Shown here: piece by piece, positions 1-7,112 of the stretch | Numbering within the stretch: position 1 is the stretch's first letter | How the letters are laid out: each line of letters opens with the position of its first letter | NCBI GenBank assembly: GCA_043810595.1 | Contig: JBDRNX010000044.1 | Location: 1-24,415, forward strand | Reading direction: 5' to 3' | Length of the DNA: 24,415 bases | DNA from: JAWABC01 sp043810595 | GTDB lineage: Archaea > Nanobdellota > Nanobdellia > SCGC-AAA011-G17 > VGLX01 | Position numbers and translations under genes: made by a program | Notes under the pieces: model-generated | Seen by the model: only the letters and a program-made list of their open reading frames with translations | Databases searched by the model: none | What the model was told of the DNA's origin: nothing

Positions 1-256
1 GGTTGTAATAACCTGAACTTTTTATGTATTGTGATAGTTTATTGTTATCTATTTTTATTATCGCCTCTCTTATTAGCAAGTTTTCTTCTTTGAGTTTTTT
101 TATGCTTTTTTCTACGTTTTTCCAAGAAGTGTTTTGGGTTAGTATTGCCCCAGCAATTATCTCGAACTGCGCATTTTTTTTGTCGGTAACGGGCCACCAC
201 CCTTGGGGTCCAAAGTCTTTCAGCAGTGTTTTATATATTTTATTTATTTCGTTCAT
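1..256 (-). CDS. Endonuclease III-like HhH-GPD glycosylase/lyase, COG2231 type (3' end outside window)
   Basis: Only the first 85 codons are inside the window; the gene runs off the left edge. The visible N-terminus has FGPQGWWP followed by FEIIAGAILTQNTSWKNVEK, the diagnostic opening of the COG2231 branch of the endonuclease III superfamily (relatives include MagIII-type 3-methyladenine glycosylases). It ends at SGYYN, the usual lead-in to the helix-hairpin-helix. The family removes damaged bases during base excision repair; the exact substrate cannot be told, because the catalytic Lys/Asp region is missing here. The ATG overlaps the TGA of lspA by 4 bp (ATGA), so it is translationally coupled as the last visible gene of a metallopeptidase-like protein, lspA, glycosylase operon. 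The family call is strong; the substrate is unknown. Confidence 0.85.
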   Translation of the reverse strand, partial: MNEINKIYKTLLKDFGPQGWWPVTDKKNAQFEIIAGAILTQNTSWKNVEKSIKKLKEENLLIREAIIKIDNNKLSQYIKSSGYYN

Positions 257-672
257 CTTTTGAAGAAGTGTATTATAAGGAGTATTATCGCTATGAACAT
301 GGCTGTGTCTGCTATGTTGAATGTAGGCCAAAATCCAAGGTTTATAAAATCCCTCACGTAACCTAAGAAGATCCTGTCAATCAGGTTTCCTGTCATCCCT
401 CCTATGAGTATTCCCGTCGTTATGAGCAGTCCTTTTTCTTGTTCTGCTATTTTTGTTGTAAAGTATGCGAGTAGTGCTATCGCGGCTGCTGCTACTGCTA
501 TGAAAAGCCATCTGTAGCCCTCTAATATGCTGAATGCAGCTCCTGTGTTTTCTGTGTATTTTATTATTTCAAATCCCATTATGGTATATTTTTGATTGGT
601 AAAAAGAAGTTTTGTTATTTGGTCTAGAATTATTATTATCGCTGCAGGTATTAGAACATTTTTATATTTCAT
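253..672 (-). CDS. lspA: Lipoprotein signal peptidase (signal peptidase II)
   Basis: A 139-aa polytopic membrane aspartyl protease, close to the bacterial family length (~150-170). The conserved boxes appear in order: LDQITK (D17), ENTGAAF (N42-F47), GNLIDR (N96-R100), VRDFI (D108) and FNIADT (N119-D122). D108 and D122 match the catalytic aspartate pair of the family, and hydrophobic segments fit four membrane helices. In bacteria LspA cuts diacylglyceryl-modified prolipoproteins before the lipobox cysteine. GGGG lies just upstream of the ATG. The preceding gene ends 23 bp upstream and the glycosylase overlaps the 3' end, so it looks mid-operon. Most archaea lack Lgt and LspA, which makes its presence notable; no lgt is visible here. 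All key residues are intact, so activity is plausible, but the substrates are unknown. Confidence 0.93.
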   Translation of the reverse strand: MKYKNVLIPAAIIIILDQITKLLFTNQKYTIMGFEIIKYTENTGAAFSILEGYRWLFIAVAAAAIALLAYFTTKIAEQEKGLLITTGILIGGMTGNLIDRIFLGYVRDFINLGFWPTFNIADTAMFIAIILLIIHFFKR

Positions 673-695
673 AAACCCCTTTTTGTTATTCTTTA

Positions 696-2066
696 TTATA
701 AACCTTTTGTTATTTCTTTTTCTTGTGGTCTGAAAGGTTCCATTAATTTTTCTAGGTTCTTTTGTTTTATATTTTCTATGTGTTTTATTTTTTCTTTGTT
801 TTTTAAAATCTCATTGAAGTTTGTGTGCTTTGTGTGTCCCATCACGTATTCTGCTTCTTCATCGTTCAGGTTGAATCTTTTTAGGTATTCTCTTATTATT
901 TCCTGCTCATTAAGAATTCCTATCTTTTTTGTTTTTTCAAGCTCTTGGATTTGTTCGCTTAGCAGTTGTATTACCTCTTCTTTGCCTTTTCTGTCGTAAA
1001 TATCGAGTAATGTTTTGAAGTCCTGTTCTGTTAGTACGACCGATGCAATTGCTATGCTCTTTGAGAATCGTTCATCTTGGGCGTCGTTCATGGCTTCCTT
1101 GAATGTTTTTCCTCCTATTGGGAGTATTTTTTCTAGGAGTCCTAATAATCCCTGTTCGTTTAGCCTGATGTATGCTTCCTCGGCATTTTCTGATATCTTT
1201 TGTTGTTCAGGCGTTAGGCTGTAAGTTGAGGTTAGGTAAGCTAGGGATTTTCCTAGTATACTTTTGTCTTTTTCTGTAGTTATTTTGTATATGTTTTTTC
1301 CATGGTAGTAACCACCGAATACCTGCTCGTATATCCTTGCTATTACCTCATTATAGAATTCTGTTATTTCCTCAGAGGGTTTGTAACTAAGTGTTATATC
1401 CTCACAGTCCTTATTGGTATATTTTTCGTAGTGCCATTCTCCTTGTAGGCCGTTTATTTCGTAGTTTGCTCCTTTCGCCCTCATTGTCAAGTCATCTTTA
1501 CTTTCTATTCTAGTCATCTGAAGTTTTACTAGCATGTTTCCTTTGGCGTCGTATATTGTGGTCTCGCTGTTCATCCCTTCATCTTTTATTGTTAGTTTTT
1601 GTAGTTCTTCTGGGATTGTCCAGCTCCTTAACCCATTTTCTATTGTTGCAATGTATGTATCGCCTTGTTTTTGTACTTTGTAGGGTATTTTTCTGAACCA
1701 GAATTCCGATTCTTCAACATCATAGAATTTTTCGTGTGTAATCTCGTGTACGCCTATTGTTGCTATGTTTTCAAGGGTTGATTTTTCTATCTCCATCTTT
1801 CTTGTTTGTCTGTTAAAAAGCCCCAGCACTTTTTCATCGTTTCCTTTTTTATCTTTTCTCTTGACTTCGCTTTTTATTTCTATTCTCTGTTCCCCTATTT
1901 TGTTGAGATCTAATCCCTGTTTTCTTGCGTAATCTACTACAGTGTCAAAGAATTGTTGTTTTACGGAGTTGGTAGCTGTTTGAGCTCTCGCTATAATAGG
2001 CATTGTGTAGCTTCCTAAGAATATCAGCCCCGCTATCCCGTATGTTAGTACCCCCCTGTAATTCAT
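696..2066 (-). CDS. Exported protein with HExxH putative zinc-metallopeptidase motif
   Basis: A 456-aa protein. Residues 1-28 form a signal peptide: a hydrophobic stretch (about 11-25) ending in ARA before Gln29, a good signal peptidase I site. There is no lipobox cysteine, so it is not an obvious LspA substrate. HEITH at residues 107-111, within an Ile/Val-rich helix, matches the HExxH zinc-binding motif of gluzincin/metzincin-type peptidases. A third ligand may come from the EES stretch about 8 residues later, but this is not certain. The middle (about 120-260) is beta-rich and the C-terminal 170 residues are mostly charged helices. The start is supported by a TATA box 26 nt upstream (leaderless). 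It is the first gene of the operon with lspA. I recognise no named family; the peptidase call rests on one motif. Confidence 0.6.
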   Translation of the reverse strand: MNYRGVLTYGIAGLIFLGSYTMPIIARAQTATNSVKQQFFDTVVDYARKQGLDLNKIGEQRIEIKSEVKRKDKKGNDEKVLGLFNRQTRKMEIEKSTLENIATIGVHEITHEKFYDVEESEFWFRKIPYKVQKQGDTYIATIENGLRSWTIPEELQKLTIKDEGMNSETTIYDAKGNMLVKLQMTRIESKDDLTMRAKGANYEINGLQGEWHYEKYTNKDCEDITLSYKPSEEITEFYNEVIARIYEQVFGGYYHGKNIYKITTEKDKSILGKSLAYLTSTYSLTPEQQKISENAEEAYIRLNEQGLLGLLEKILPIGGKTFKEAMNDAQDERFSKSIAIASVVLTEQDFKTLLDIYDRKGKEEVIQLLSEQIQELEKTKKIGILNEQEIIREYLKRFNLNDEEAEYVMGHTKHTNFNEILKNKEKIKHIENIKQKNLEKLMEPFRPQEKEITKGL

Positions 2067-2087
2067 ACCCTTTTTTTAGAAATTCGG

Positions 2088-2096
2088 TTTTAAATA
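2088..2096 (-). promoter_or_regulatory. TATA box for the HExxH-protein/lspA operon
   Basis: On the minus strand, TATTTAAAA is preceded by AAGG (a BRE-like purine stretch). Its centre is about 26 nt upstream of the ATG at 2066, so transcription would begin at or next to the start codon, giving a leaderless mRNA. Confidence 0.55.
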
Positions 2097-2125
2097 CCTT
2101 TCGTTTTGTCACTACTTCAAAATAA

Positions 2126-2626
2126 TCATTTACAGGGATTGCATTTTAGGAATGTTCTTATTTCGTGGAAGAATTCCTTGGCTTCCCTGTCAAGCCTCTC
2201 TTTGTCCTTTTCTATCTTCCCCCTTATTACGAAGTTGTCGTAAACCCCTCTTATGAACTTGCTCATGAATCCCTTTTCCCAGTTTGCTTCGTAGTCCATT
2301 TCTATGTATGCCTCTATGCTGAAGCTTACCTCTCCGGTGTTCATCATCTTTTTCTTTCCCTGCACGTCTCTGAGGTTTTTGAATTTCACTCGTGCTTCTA
2401 TATGGAATTTTATGTAATCATCTACTTTTTTTTCTGCCTCCCATTTTATGGAGGCGTTTTTTGCTTCTTCTTTCTGTGAAGATACGTATTCTTTTTCGTA
2501 GAAGTCGTAGCCGTGCTTGTTAAACCAGGCTCTTCCTAATTTGTATAGTTGTTGCATGTCGAATGTTGATTCTTGTGCTACCTTCAAGGGTTTCGACGGT
2601 GCGTATATGTAATCAATTTCAGGCAT
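2126..2626 (-). CDS. Unknown protein, tandem paralogue A (166 aa)
   Basis: Function not recognised. It is one of three adjacent paralogues. Shared landmarks are F-D-x-x-x-L-Y followed by W-F-x-x-H-G-Y (about residues 22-40), a conserved W in a beta strand (W62), DDYIKF (about 69-74), and a C-terminal Y-I-E-x-D-Y then W-E-K-x-x-x-S-K-F block (about 107-125). The pattern suggests alternating helix and beta-strand segments with no signal peptide or membrane helix, so it is probably cytosolic. It ends with two cysteines (CNPC), which its siblings lack. AAAGGA upstream of the ATG serves as the ribosome binding site. It is the last of the three genes transcribed from about 3.7 kb. The ORF is real by paralogy; no function is assigned. 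Confidence 0.8.
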   Translation of the reverse strand: MPEIDYIYAPSKPLKVAQESTFDMQQLYKLGRAWFNKHGYDFYEKEYVSSQKEEAKNASIKWEAEKKVDDYIKFHIEARVKFKNLRDVQGKKKMMNTGEVSFSIEAYIEMDYEANWEKGFMSKFIRGVYDNFVIRGKIEKDKERLDREAKEFFHEIRTFLKCNPCK

Positions 2627-2661
2627 GTTCTTTCCTTTGTTTTGTTTTTATTTAAACCTTT

Positions 2662-3168
2662 TTATTGGACGTACTGGTTGAAGTATGATTTCATCTCTTC
2701 CTGTAGATTGTATACCTTGTCGTAGCATTCTTTGGTATAAAGGTCCAGTTGTTTTTTTGCTATTATCTTTTCGTACATATTTCTTAAGAATCCAGCTCCT
2801 TTCATTCCCTTTTCAATGTAACCCCCCAGTCTAAACTCGAAGTCTCCTTTTTCAATTCTTATCTTTTTTTCTCCCATCTGTACTTCTACCTTGTTTACGT
2901 TGACTAGCAGGAATATTACCTCTATTGAGTATGTGTAGTAGGGGTTCTTTTTCTTTTTCCCGACCCATCTTATTTCTAGCCTCTTTCCAGCTTGCTCTAT
3001 CTTTTCCTCGTAGAATCTTTCAAGGTCTGGTACGAAATATCCCTCAAATTCGAACCATCTCTGCAGCCAGGTGTAGAAAGCTCCTAGATCTAGATAGCCA
3101 ACATGTCTTACTTTTATTCCACCTGGCATGGGTGGTGTTACCCATATTTTTTCTCTTACGTCAGCCAT
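2662..3168 (-). CDS. Unknown protein, tandem paralogue B (168 aa)
   Basis: The middle copy of the three-gene paralogous set. It keeps the LDLGAFY / RWFEFEGY opening (about 26-44), the R-W-x-G-K strand (about 67-71), YYTYSIEV where the siblings have DYxKF, and the Y-I-E and GAGFLRNMYEKII C-terminal block. It is the most diverged of the three at the N-terminus (a proline/glycine-rich leader) and lacks the acidic DY pair. A Shine-Dalgarno AGAGGA lies 3 nt before the ATG, overlapping the tail of paralogue C, whose stop is 13 bp upstream, so the genes are cotranscribed. No signal peptide or membrane segment. Function unknown. Confidence 0.8.
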   Translation of the reverse strand: MADVREKIWVTPPMPGGIKVRHVGYLDLGAFYTWLQRWFEFEGYFVPDLERFYEEKIEQAGKRLEIRWVGKKKKNPYYTYSIEVIFLLVNVNKVEVQMGEKKIRIEKGDFEFRLGGYIEKGMKGAGFLRNMYEKIIAKKQLDLYTKECYDKVYNLQEEMKSYFNQYVQ

Positions 3169-3181
3169 TTATCCTCTTTTT

Positions 3182-3682
3182 TTATTCACTGTATAACCCT
3201 ATTGTTTCTTTCAGGGTTTCGAATACGCTCATTCCTTCTGTGTAAGCCTTTCCGCCGTATACGCTTACTATCTGGTCTTTTATCAGATAGTTGTTGTATA
3301 CAAACCTTACGAATTTTCCCAGCCTGCTTTTCTCGAATTTTTTTCTGTAGTCTACCTCCATGAACACTTCCTGTCTAGCTTCAAGCTTGCCGAAATCAAC
3401 TACTTTGTCTTTTATTTTTACTTTTTCAGTTTCGAGTATGAGGAAGTTTATGTTTATGGTAAATTTGTAATAGTCTGTTACCAGCCTTTCACCCCTCATT
3501 CTCACCTTTACTTCTGCTCCTTTCGGTTTGAAGTTTGTCGTGTTCTCTACCTCTGAGTATGTGTAATTATGATCCTTGAACCAGCTTTTCAGGTTCTTGT
3601 AAATAAGGTTTAAGTCGAATGGTCCGTCCTGTATCACTCTGTTTGAGAATATCTTGAACCTCGTTTCTTTCCCAGGGAACAT
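3182..3682 (-). CDS. Unknown protein, tandem paralogue C (166 aa), first gene of the set
   Basis: Promoter-proximal member of the paralogous triplet. Shared features are PFDLNLIYKNLKSWFKDHNY (about 21-40), GAEVKVRMRGE (about 55-65), TDYYKFTI (about 69-76), FMEVDYRKKFEKS and GKFVRFVYNNYLI. The alternation of amphipathic strands and helices, with many Lys/Arg/Asp/Glu, suggests a soluble alpha/beta domain; no catalytic motif stands out. The ATG follows an A-rich stretch without a Shine-Dalgarno, so translation may be leaderless, with a weak TATA-like AACTTATTAAC about 30 nt upstream. It diverges from the 477-aa gene starting at 3786, sharing a ~100-bp control region. Function unknown. Confidence 0.8.
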   Translation of the reverse strand: MFPGKETRFKIFSNRVIQDGPFDLNLIYKNLKSWFKDHNYTYSEVENTTNFKPKGAEVKVRMRGERLVTDYYKFTININFLILETEKVKIKDKVVDFGKLEARQEVFMEVDYRKKFEKSRLGKFVRFVYNNYLIKDQIVSVYGGKAYTEGMSVFETLKETIGLYSE

Positions 3683-3785
3683 ATTTTTTTAAATGCCTGC
3701 TATGGTTAATAAGTTTTTCTATGTCTTCGAATTAAAAACCTTTATAAATTATTGACTTATTTTATTCTGTATAAAAGAGGTGGTT
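3683..3785. promoter_or_regulatory. Divergent promoter region between the paralogue operon and the plus-strand operon
   Basis: On the plus strand, TTTATAAA (3741-3748), preceded by AAAACC, is a strong archaeal TATA/BRE about 38-45 nt upstream of the ATG at 3786; initiation is expected near 3770. GAGGTG at 3777-3782 is the ribosome binding site. On the minus strand only a weaker A/T box (about 3706-3717) precedes the 3682 start. Confidence 0.6.
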
Positions 3786-5219
3786 ATGGCAAAGGTTAAG
3801 CTGTTTAAGAGCGCTACTGAAAGTCTTTTCGGGCCTGGTGAGCAGGCTCCTCCAAAGCCGAAGGTTTTGGGTGTTGATATCAAGCCAGTTAGGACTCAGA
3901 AGGTTATTGTCGAGCAGATGGGTGCTTCTGCAGAGCCTTCTTATTTTTGGGTTGTGAATTTTTTAAGGCATCCTAATGCCCTTGGCTATGAGGTTGAAAA
4001 GACTTCTGATATTTTTTCTGCTACCGAGATGTCTACTTTTTTTGCTGTTGCCGAAGAGCGTAAGCAGAGGCAGCAGGAGCGTATTTCCCAGTATCTTGCT
4101 ACCATCGGAAGTATGACTAAGAGTGTTTTTCAGATGGTTAGGGAGCTTAGGATTATGGACGAGCGTCTCGAGTATTACGAGAGGAGTTACAAGGGTGACG
4201 AGTCTGGTGAGATCACCCTTAAGAACATTTGGACTAACATAGTCGAGGGCGGTGCTGAAAGCCCAACTTCTGTTTTTGGTTTGGCTCGTAAGCTTGGTTT
4301 TGTCATAATTCCGGACCTATTCTTCAAGATCAATCCCAGAAGCGGTAGCGCCGGTGTTGATAGGGAAGTGAATGCTTTGAAGAATGAGGGTATTAACGCC
4401 CGTGTCAGAAACATTTTGAAGCACAAGCTTATTGAGTATTATACTTGGAAAGAAAAAACTTACAACGAATTGAAGTGGGGTAAGAATTTCCGTCTGAAAG
4501 CTCTGAACCAGCACTATCAGACTATGAGGATGTACATAAAGTGGATTAAGCCGTTCTTGAGGAACATTCAGAAGTTGGAGCTTTCTCAGAGTAGTGCCCC
4601 TGAGCTCGTTACTGCTTTCGAGACTAATCTCATAGAGCTTGAGCTTTTTGCTCACAAACAAACCTATGAGATGTTGACGGATAGGGGTGTTGTTGAGCGG
4701 GAGTTTACGGAGAAGAAACCTTGTATCAGGGTCAGGTTTAAGTTCGTCGCTCTTCCTGAGATGGCTTTCCAGAAGGAGTTTCAGCGTGCTGCTGTTCATG
4801 CTGGCCGTACTGAAATCATAATTGAGGGTTATGTTCTGAGCGATAGAGACATAGAAGATTACAAGAAGGCGAAGGAGATTGAGGACTTGGATCTTTTGAG
4901 GTCTGTTGACGCTTCCCTCGACGCTTTAGGTGATGAGTTGAAAAACTACCTTGTTCAGTCTGGTGAGGTTACCCCTGAGCAGGTTGGCATGAGGAAGGAG
5001 GAAAAAAATAGGATAAAAGCTAAGGATCTTATGATGCCTTTTACCTCTATTTTCAAGGGTTTCAACGAGATGTTTGGTGGTCTTGGTAAGGTAGGCGATA
5101 AGAAGAAGTTGTCCTACTATGAGAGGGAGCAGGAGTCTGCCGCCGCTGCGGTCGTTAGTGACAACGTTTACGTCCTTTACGATGTCTATAAGAAGACTCA
5201 CGGAATGTTGAGTTGGTAA
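3786..5219 (+). CDS. Unknown conserved-looking cytosolic protein (477 aa)
   Basis: Function not recognised. The start is taken at ATG 3786 because GAGGTG lies just upstream; an in-frame GTG at 3780 falls inside that ribosome binding site. The N-terminus (about 1-45) is proline/lysine-rich and probably disordered. Next come a W-V-V-N-F-L segment and a long helical region (about 80-140) rich in Arg, Gln and Glu that may form a coiled coil, then a Y/W/K-rich helical middle. The C-terminus is Ala/Val-rich and helical. No signal peptide, membrane helix or catalytic motif is evident. Codon use is like the next two plus-strand genes (TIM barrel, nucleotidyltransferase), with which it probably forms an operon or regulon, and it diverges from the three-paralogue operon. 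It could be structural or a scaffold; that is only a guess from its helical composition. Confidence 0.75.
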   Translation: MAKVKLFKSATESLFGPGEQAPPKPKVLGVDIKPVRTQKVIVEQMGASAEPSYFWVVNFLRHPNALGYEVEKTSDIFSATEMSTFFAVAEERKQRQQERISQYLATIGSMTKSVFQMVRELRIMDERLEYYERSYKGDESGEITLKNIWTNIVEGGAESPTSVFGLARKLGFVIIPDLFFKINPRSGSAGVDREVNALKNEGINARVRNILKHKLIEYYTWKEKTYNELKWGKNFRLKALNQHYQTMRMYIKWIKPFLRNIQKLELSQSSAPELVTAFETNLIELELFAHKQTYEMLTDRGVVEREFTEKKPCIRVRFKFVALPEMAFQKEFQRAAVHAGRTEIIIEGYVLSDRDIEDYKKAKEIEDLDLLRSVDASLDALGDELKNYLVQSGEVTPEQVGMRKEEKNRIKAKDLMMPFTSIFKGFNEMFGGLGKVGDKKKLSYYEREQESAAAAVVSDNVYVLYDVYKKTHGMLSW

Positions 5220-5226
5220 TGGAAAG

Positions 5227-5236
5227 ATTAATAAAA
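5227..5236 (+). promoter_or_regulatory. TATA-like box upstream of the TIM-barrel gene
   Basis: ATTAATAAAA is centred about 27 nt upstream of the ATG at 5259. No Shine-Dalgarno precedes that ATG, so leaderless transcription from this box is likely, possibly in addition to read-through from the 477-aa gene. Confidence 0.4.
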
Positions 5237-5258
5237 GTCTGAAATATATTTTTTTAAC

Positions 5259-7094
5259 ATGGCATTCGTATCCGATTATTGGCATGCTCTGGATAAGGAA
5301 ACCGCTTCAAGATTAGAGGTTAGTGCTAAGGATATTGGTATTTCTCACGGTGCTGGGGATGTTCTTGATGGCTTGCAAGCAAATATTCGTGCTGGTGCAG
5401 CTGCAGTTGAGCTTGGATTTACAGGAACTGGTAAGGGCAGCCTTAGCGGTGGCCAGACAACCCCTGAGATGTTTGGTAAGGATAAGAGAGAAGCAATGAG
5501 GCAGCTTTCCAAGGTTAACGAGGTTGTTTTAAGTACTCACGCTACTGTGGGGGTTCAAGGCATTTCAGGTTTGGATCCTAAAGAGAATGCTTTCACTCCT
5601 CAGGCTGCTGAGAACGTTATTCATGAAATCGAGCGTTCTATTGATTTCGCTGCTGACGTTGCTGGTGGTGGTCCTGTTGTTATTCACGGTGCTGAGTTCC
5701 CTCGTGAGGTCTCAGAGAAATACAAGGAGTTTGAGATGTATGAGGGTGAAGCAAAGAAGGCTCCTGTTTATTTGGTTAATAAGCGTACAGGCAAGATTGA
5801 GGCTGGCCTGACCAAGGATACTAAGCTTCCTATTGTCAAGAAGGATAAGGGGGGTAATCCCCTATTTGATGAGAAGAATCAACGCTATGAGTTTGAGATG
5901 ATGGATTTCGGTCAGTTCCAGAAACAGGAAGGCATAGCAGACTCTCAGAAGGCTGCTGTCGAGTTTTACAAGCAGAAAATACTTGCTGAGCAGCTTGGCA
6001 GAGCGAGCTCTGAAGAGAGAAGATGGCGTCATATGTATGAGAGTGAAAAAAATACCCTTACTTACCTGAAAGAAGCAAAGGAAAAGATTACTGATGTTTT
6101 AAAAAAGAATCCCCCTCTCGCCAAGTTTCAGGCTATTCAGGTTGCTAAGGAGATTCAAGGAGGTGCTCCTCATCCTAACAGCAGTAAATACTTGGAGTTT
6201 TTAGAAGACCCTATTTCTTACCTGAATCATACTGTCAGGTCTCATGAACTTCACATTCAGCAGTTGGAAGATTCTGCTACAGGTTTTGCCCAGCAGCGTG
6301 CTATGATTCAGCAGCAGATTGATGAGATTCAGCCTATTAATGAGTATGGGAGGCAGGCCTCTGCTAAGAATCTTGCTCGTGCTGCTATTTATGCTTACGA
6401 TACTGAGGAGGAGATGAAGCTGGAAAAGCCCCTGTTTATTGCTCCTGAAAATTTATTTCCGGAGACTGGTTACGGAAGTCACCCTCAAGAGTTAAAAGAG
6501 ATTATCACCGACTCAAGGAAGGAGATGGCTAATCGTCTAAGGGAGCGTGGTATGGCAGAGAGTGAGGCTAATAGGGTTGCTGAAGATCATATCAAGGCCA
6601 CTTTTGATATCGGGCATGCTTACACTTGGAAGAAATATTTCAAGCGTAAGGAAGGAGAGTCGAGGGAGGATTATGATAAGAGATTTAACAAGTGGGTGAA
6701 TAAGGAGGTAGAGAAACTGGCTGAGGATAAGATTATTGGTCATGTTCACCTATCTGACAATTTCGGTTATTACGACGAGCATCTTACCCCCGGCCAAGGT
6801 GCTGTTCCTTTTAAGGACTTTTTTAAGAAGTTGAAGAAGGCTGACCTTACTAGTCCTATGATTGCTGAGCCGGGTGCTCAGGCACAGGATCAGCTTTACA
6901 CTGCTATGACTGGTGCTTGGGGTGCTTTGTCCGCATCTCCTATTTACAGGACATTCAAGTGGACTGACATCGAGGATTCTTACTTTGGAAGGACCAGGTC
7001 TCCTGGTTACATGGTAGGTAAATATGCCCCATCTGAAGAGTATAGGGGTGTTGAGAAAGGCGCGCCGTTCTGGTCTGGAGTTGGTTTAGAATGA
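5259..7094 (+). CDS. Xylose isomerase-like TIM-barrel protein (AP endonuclease 2 / sugar isomerase fold) with large insertion
   Basis: A 611-aa protein, about twice the usual ~280 residues of this fold. Barrel segments are recognisable at both ends: ELGFTG (about 51-56), VVIHGAEF (about 140-147), APENLFPE (about 395-402), TFDIGHAY (about 448-455), VHLSDNFGYYDEHL (about 496-509) and IAEPG (about 535-539). These give the usual metal-ligand set of the superfamily: E397, D450, H453, H497, D500 or D506, H508 and E537. Members are sugar-phosphate isomerases/epimerases or endonuclease IV-type enzymes; HLSDNxGxxDxH followed by GxG favours the isomerase/epimerase side. Residues about 155-385 form a charged, helical insertion with likely coiled coil (about 255-365). 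It sits between an unknown gene and a nucleotidyltransferase, 39 bp and 18 bp away. The substrate is unknown. Confidence 0.8.
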   Translation: MAFVSDYWHALDKETASRLEVSAKDIGISHGAGDVLDGLQANIRAGAAAVELGFTGTGKGSLSGGQTTPEMFGKDKREAMRQLSKVNEVVLSTHATVGVQGISGLDPKENAFTPQAAENVIHEIERSIDFAADVAGGGPVVIHGAEFPREVSEKYKEFEMYEGEAKKAPVYLVNKRTGKIEAGLTKDTKLPIVKKDKGGNPLFDEKNQRYEFEMMDFGQFQKQEGIADSQKAAVEFYKQKILAEQLGRASSEERRWRHMYESEKNTLTYLKEAKEKITDVLKKNPPLAKFQAIQVAKEIQGGAPHPNSSKYLEFLEDPISYLNHTVRSHELHIQQLEDSATGFAQQRAMIQQQIDEIQPINEYGRQASAKNLARAAIYAYDTEEEMKLEKPLFIAPENLFPETGYGSHPQELKEIITDSRKEMANRLRERGMAESEANRVAEDHIKATFDIGHAYTWKKYFKRKEGESREDYDKRFNKWVNKEVEKLAEDKIIGHVHLSDNFGYYDEHLTPGQGAVPFKDFFKKLKKADLTSPMIAEPGAQAQDQLYTAMTGAWGALSASPIYRTFKWTDIEDSYFGRTRSPGYMVGKYAPSEEYRGVEKGAPFWSGVGLE

Positions 7095-7112
7095 AAAAAG
7101 GGGTTGATAATA

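Noticed and set aside
24..263. 79-aa plus-strand ORF at the left edge
   Set aside because: It is the antisense of the COG2231 glycosylase gene, whose minus-strand translation shows clear family motifs.
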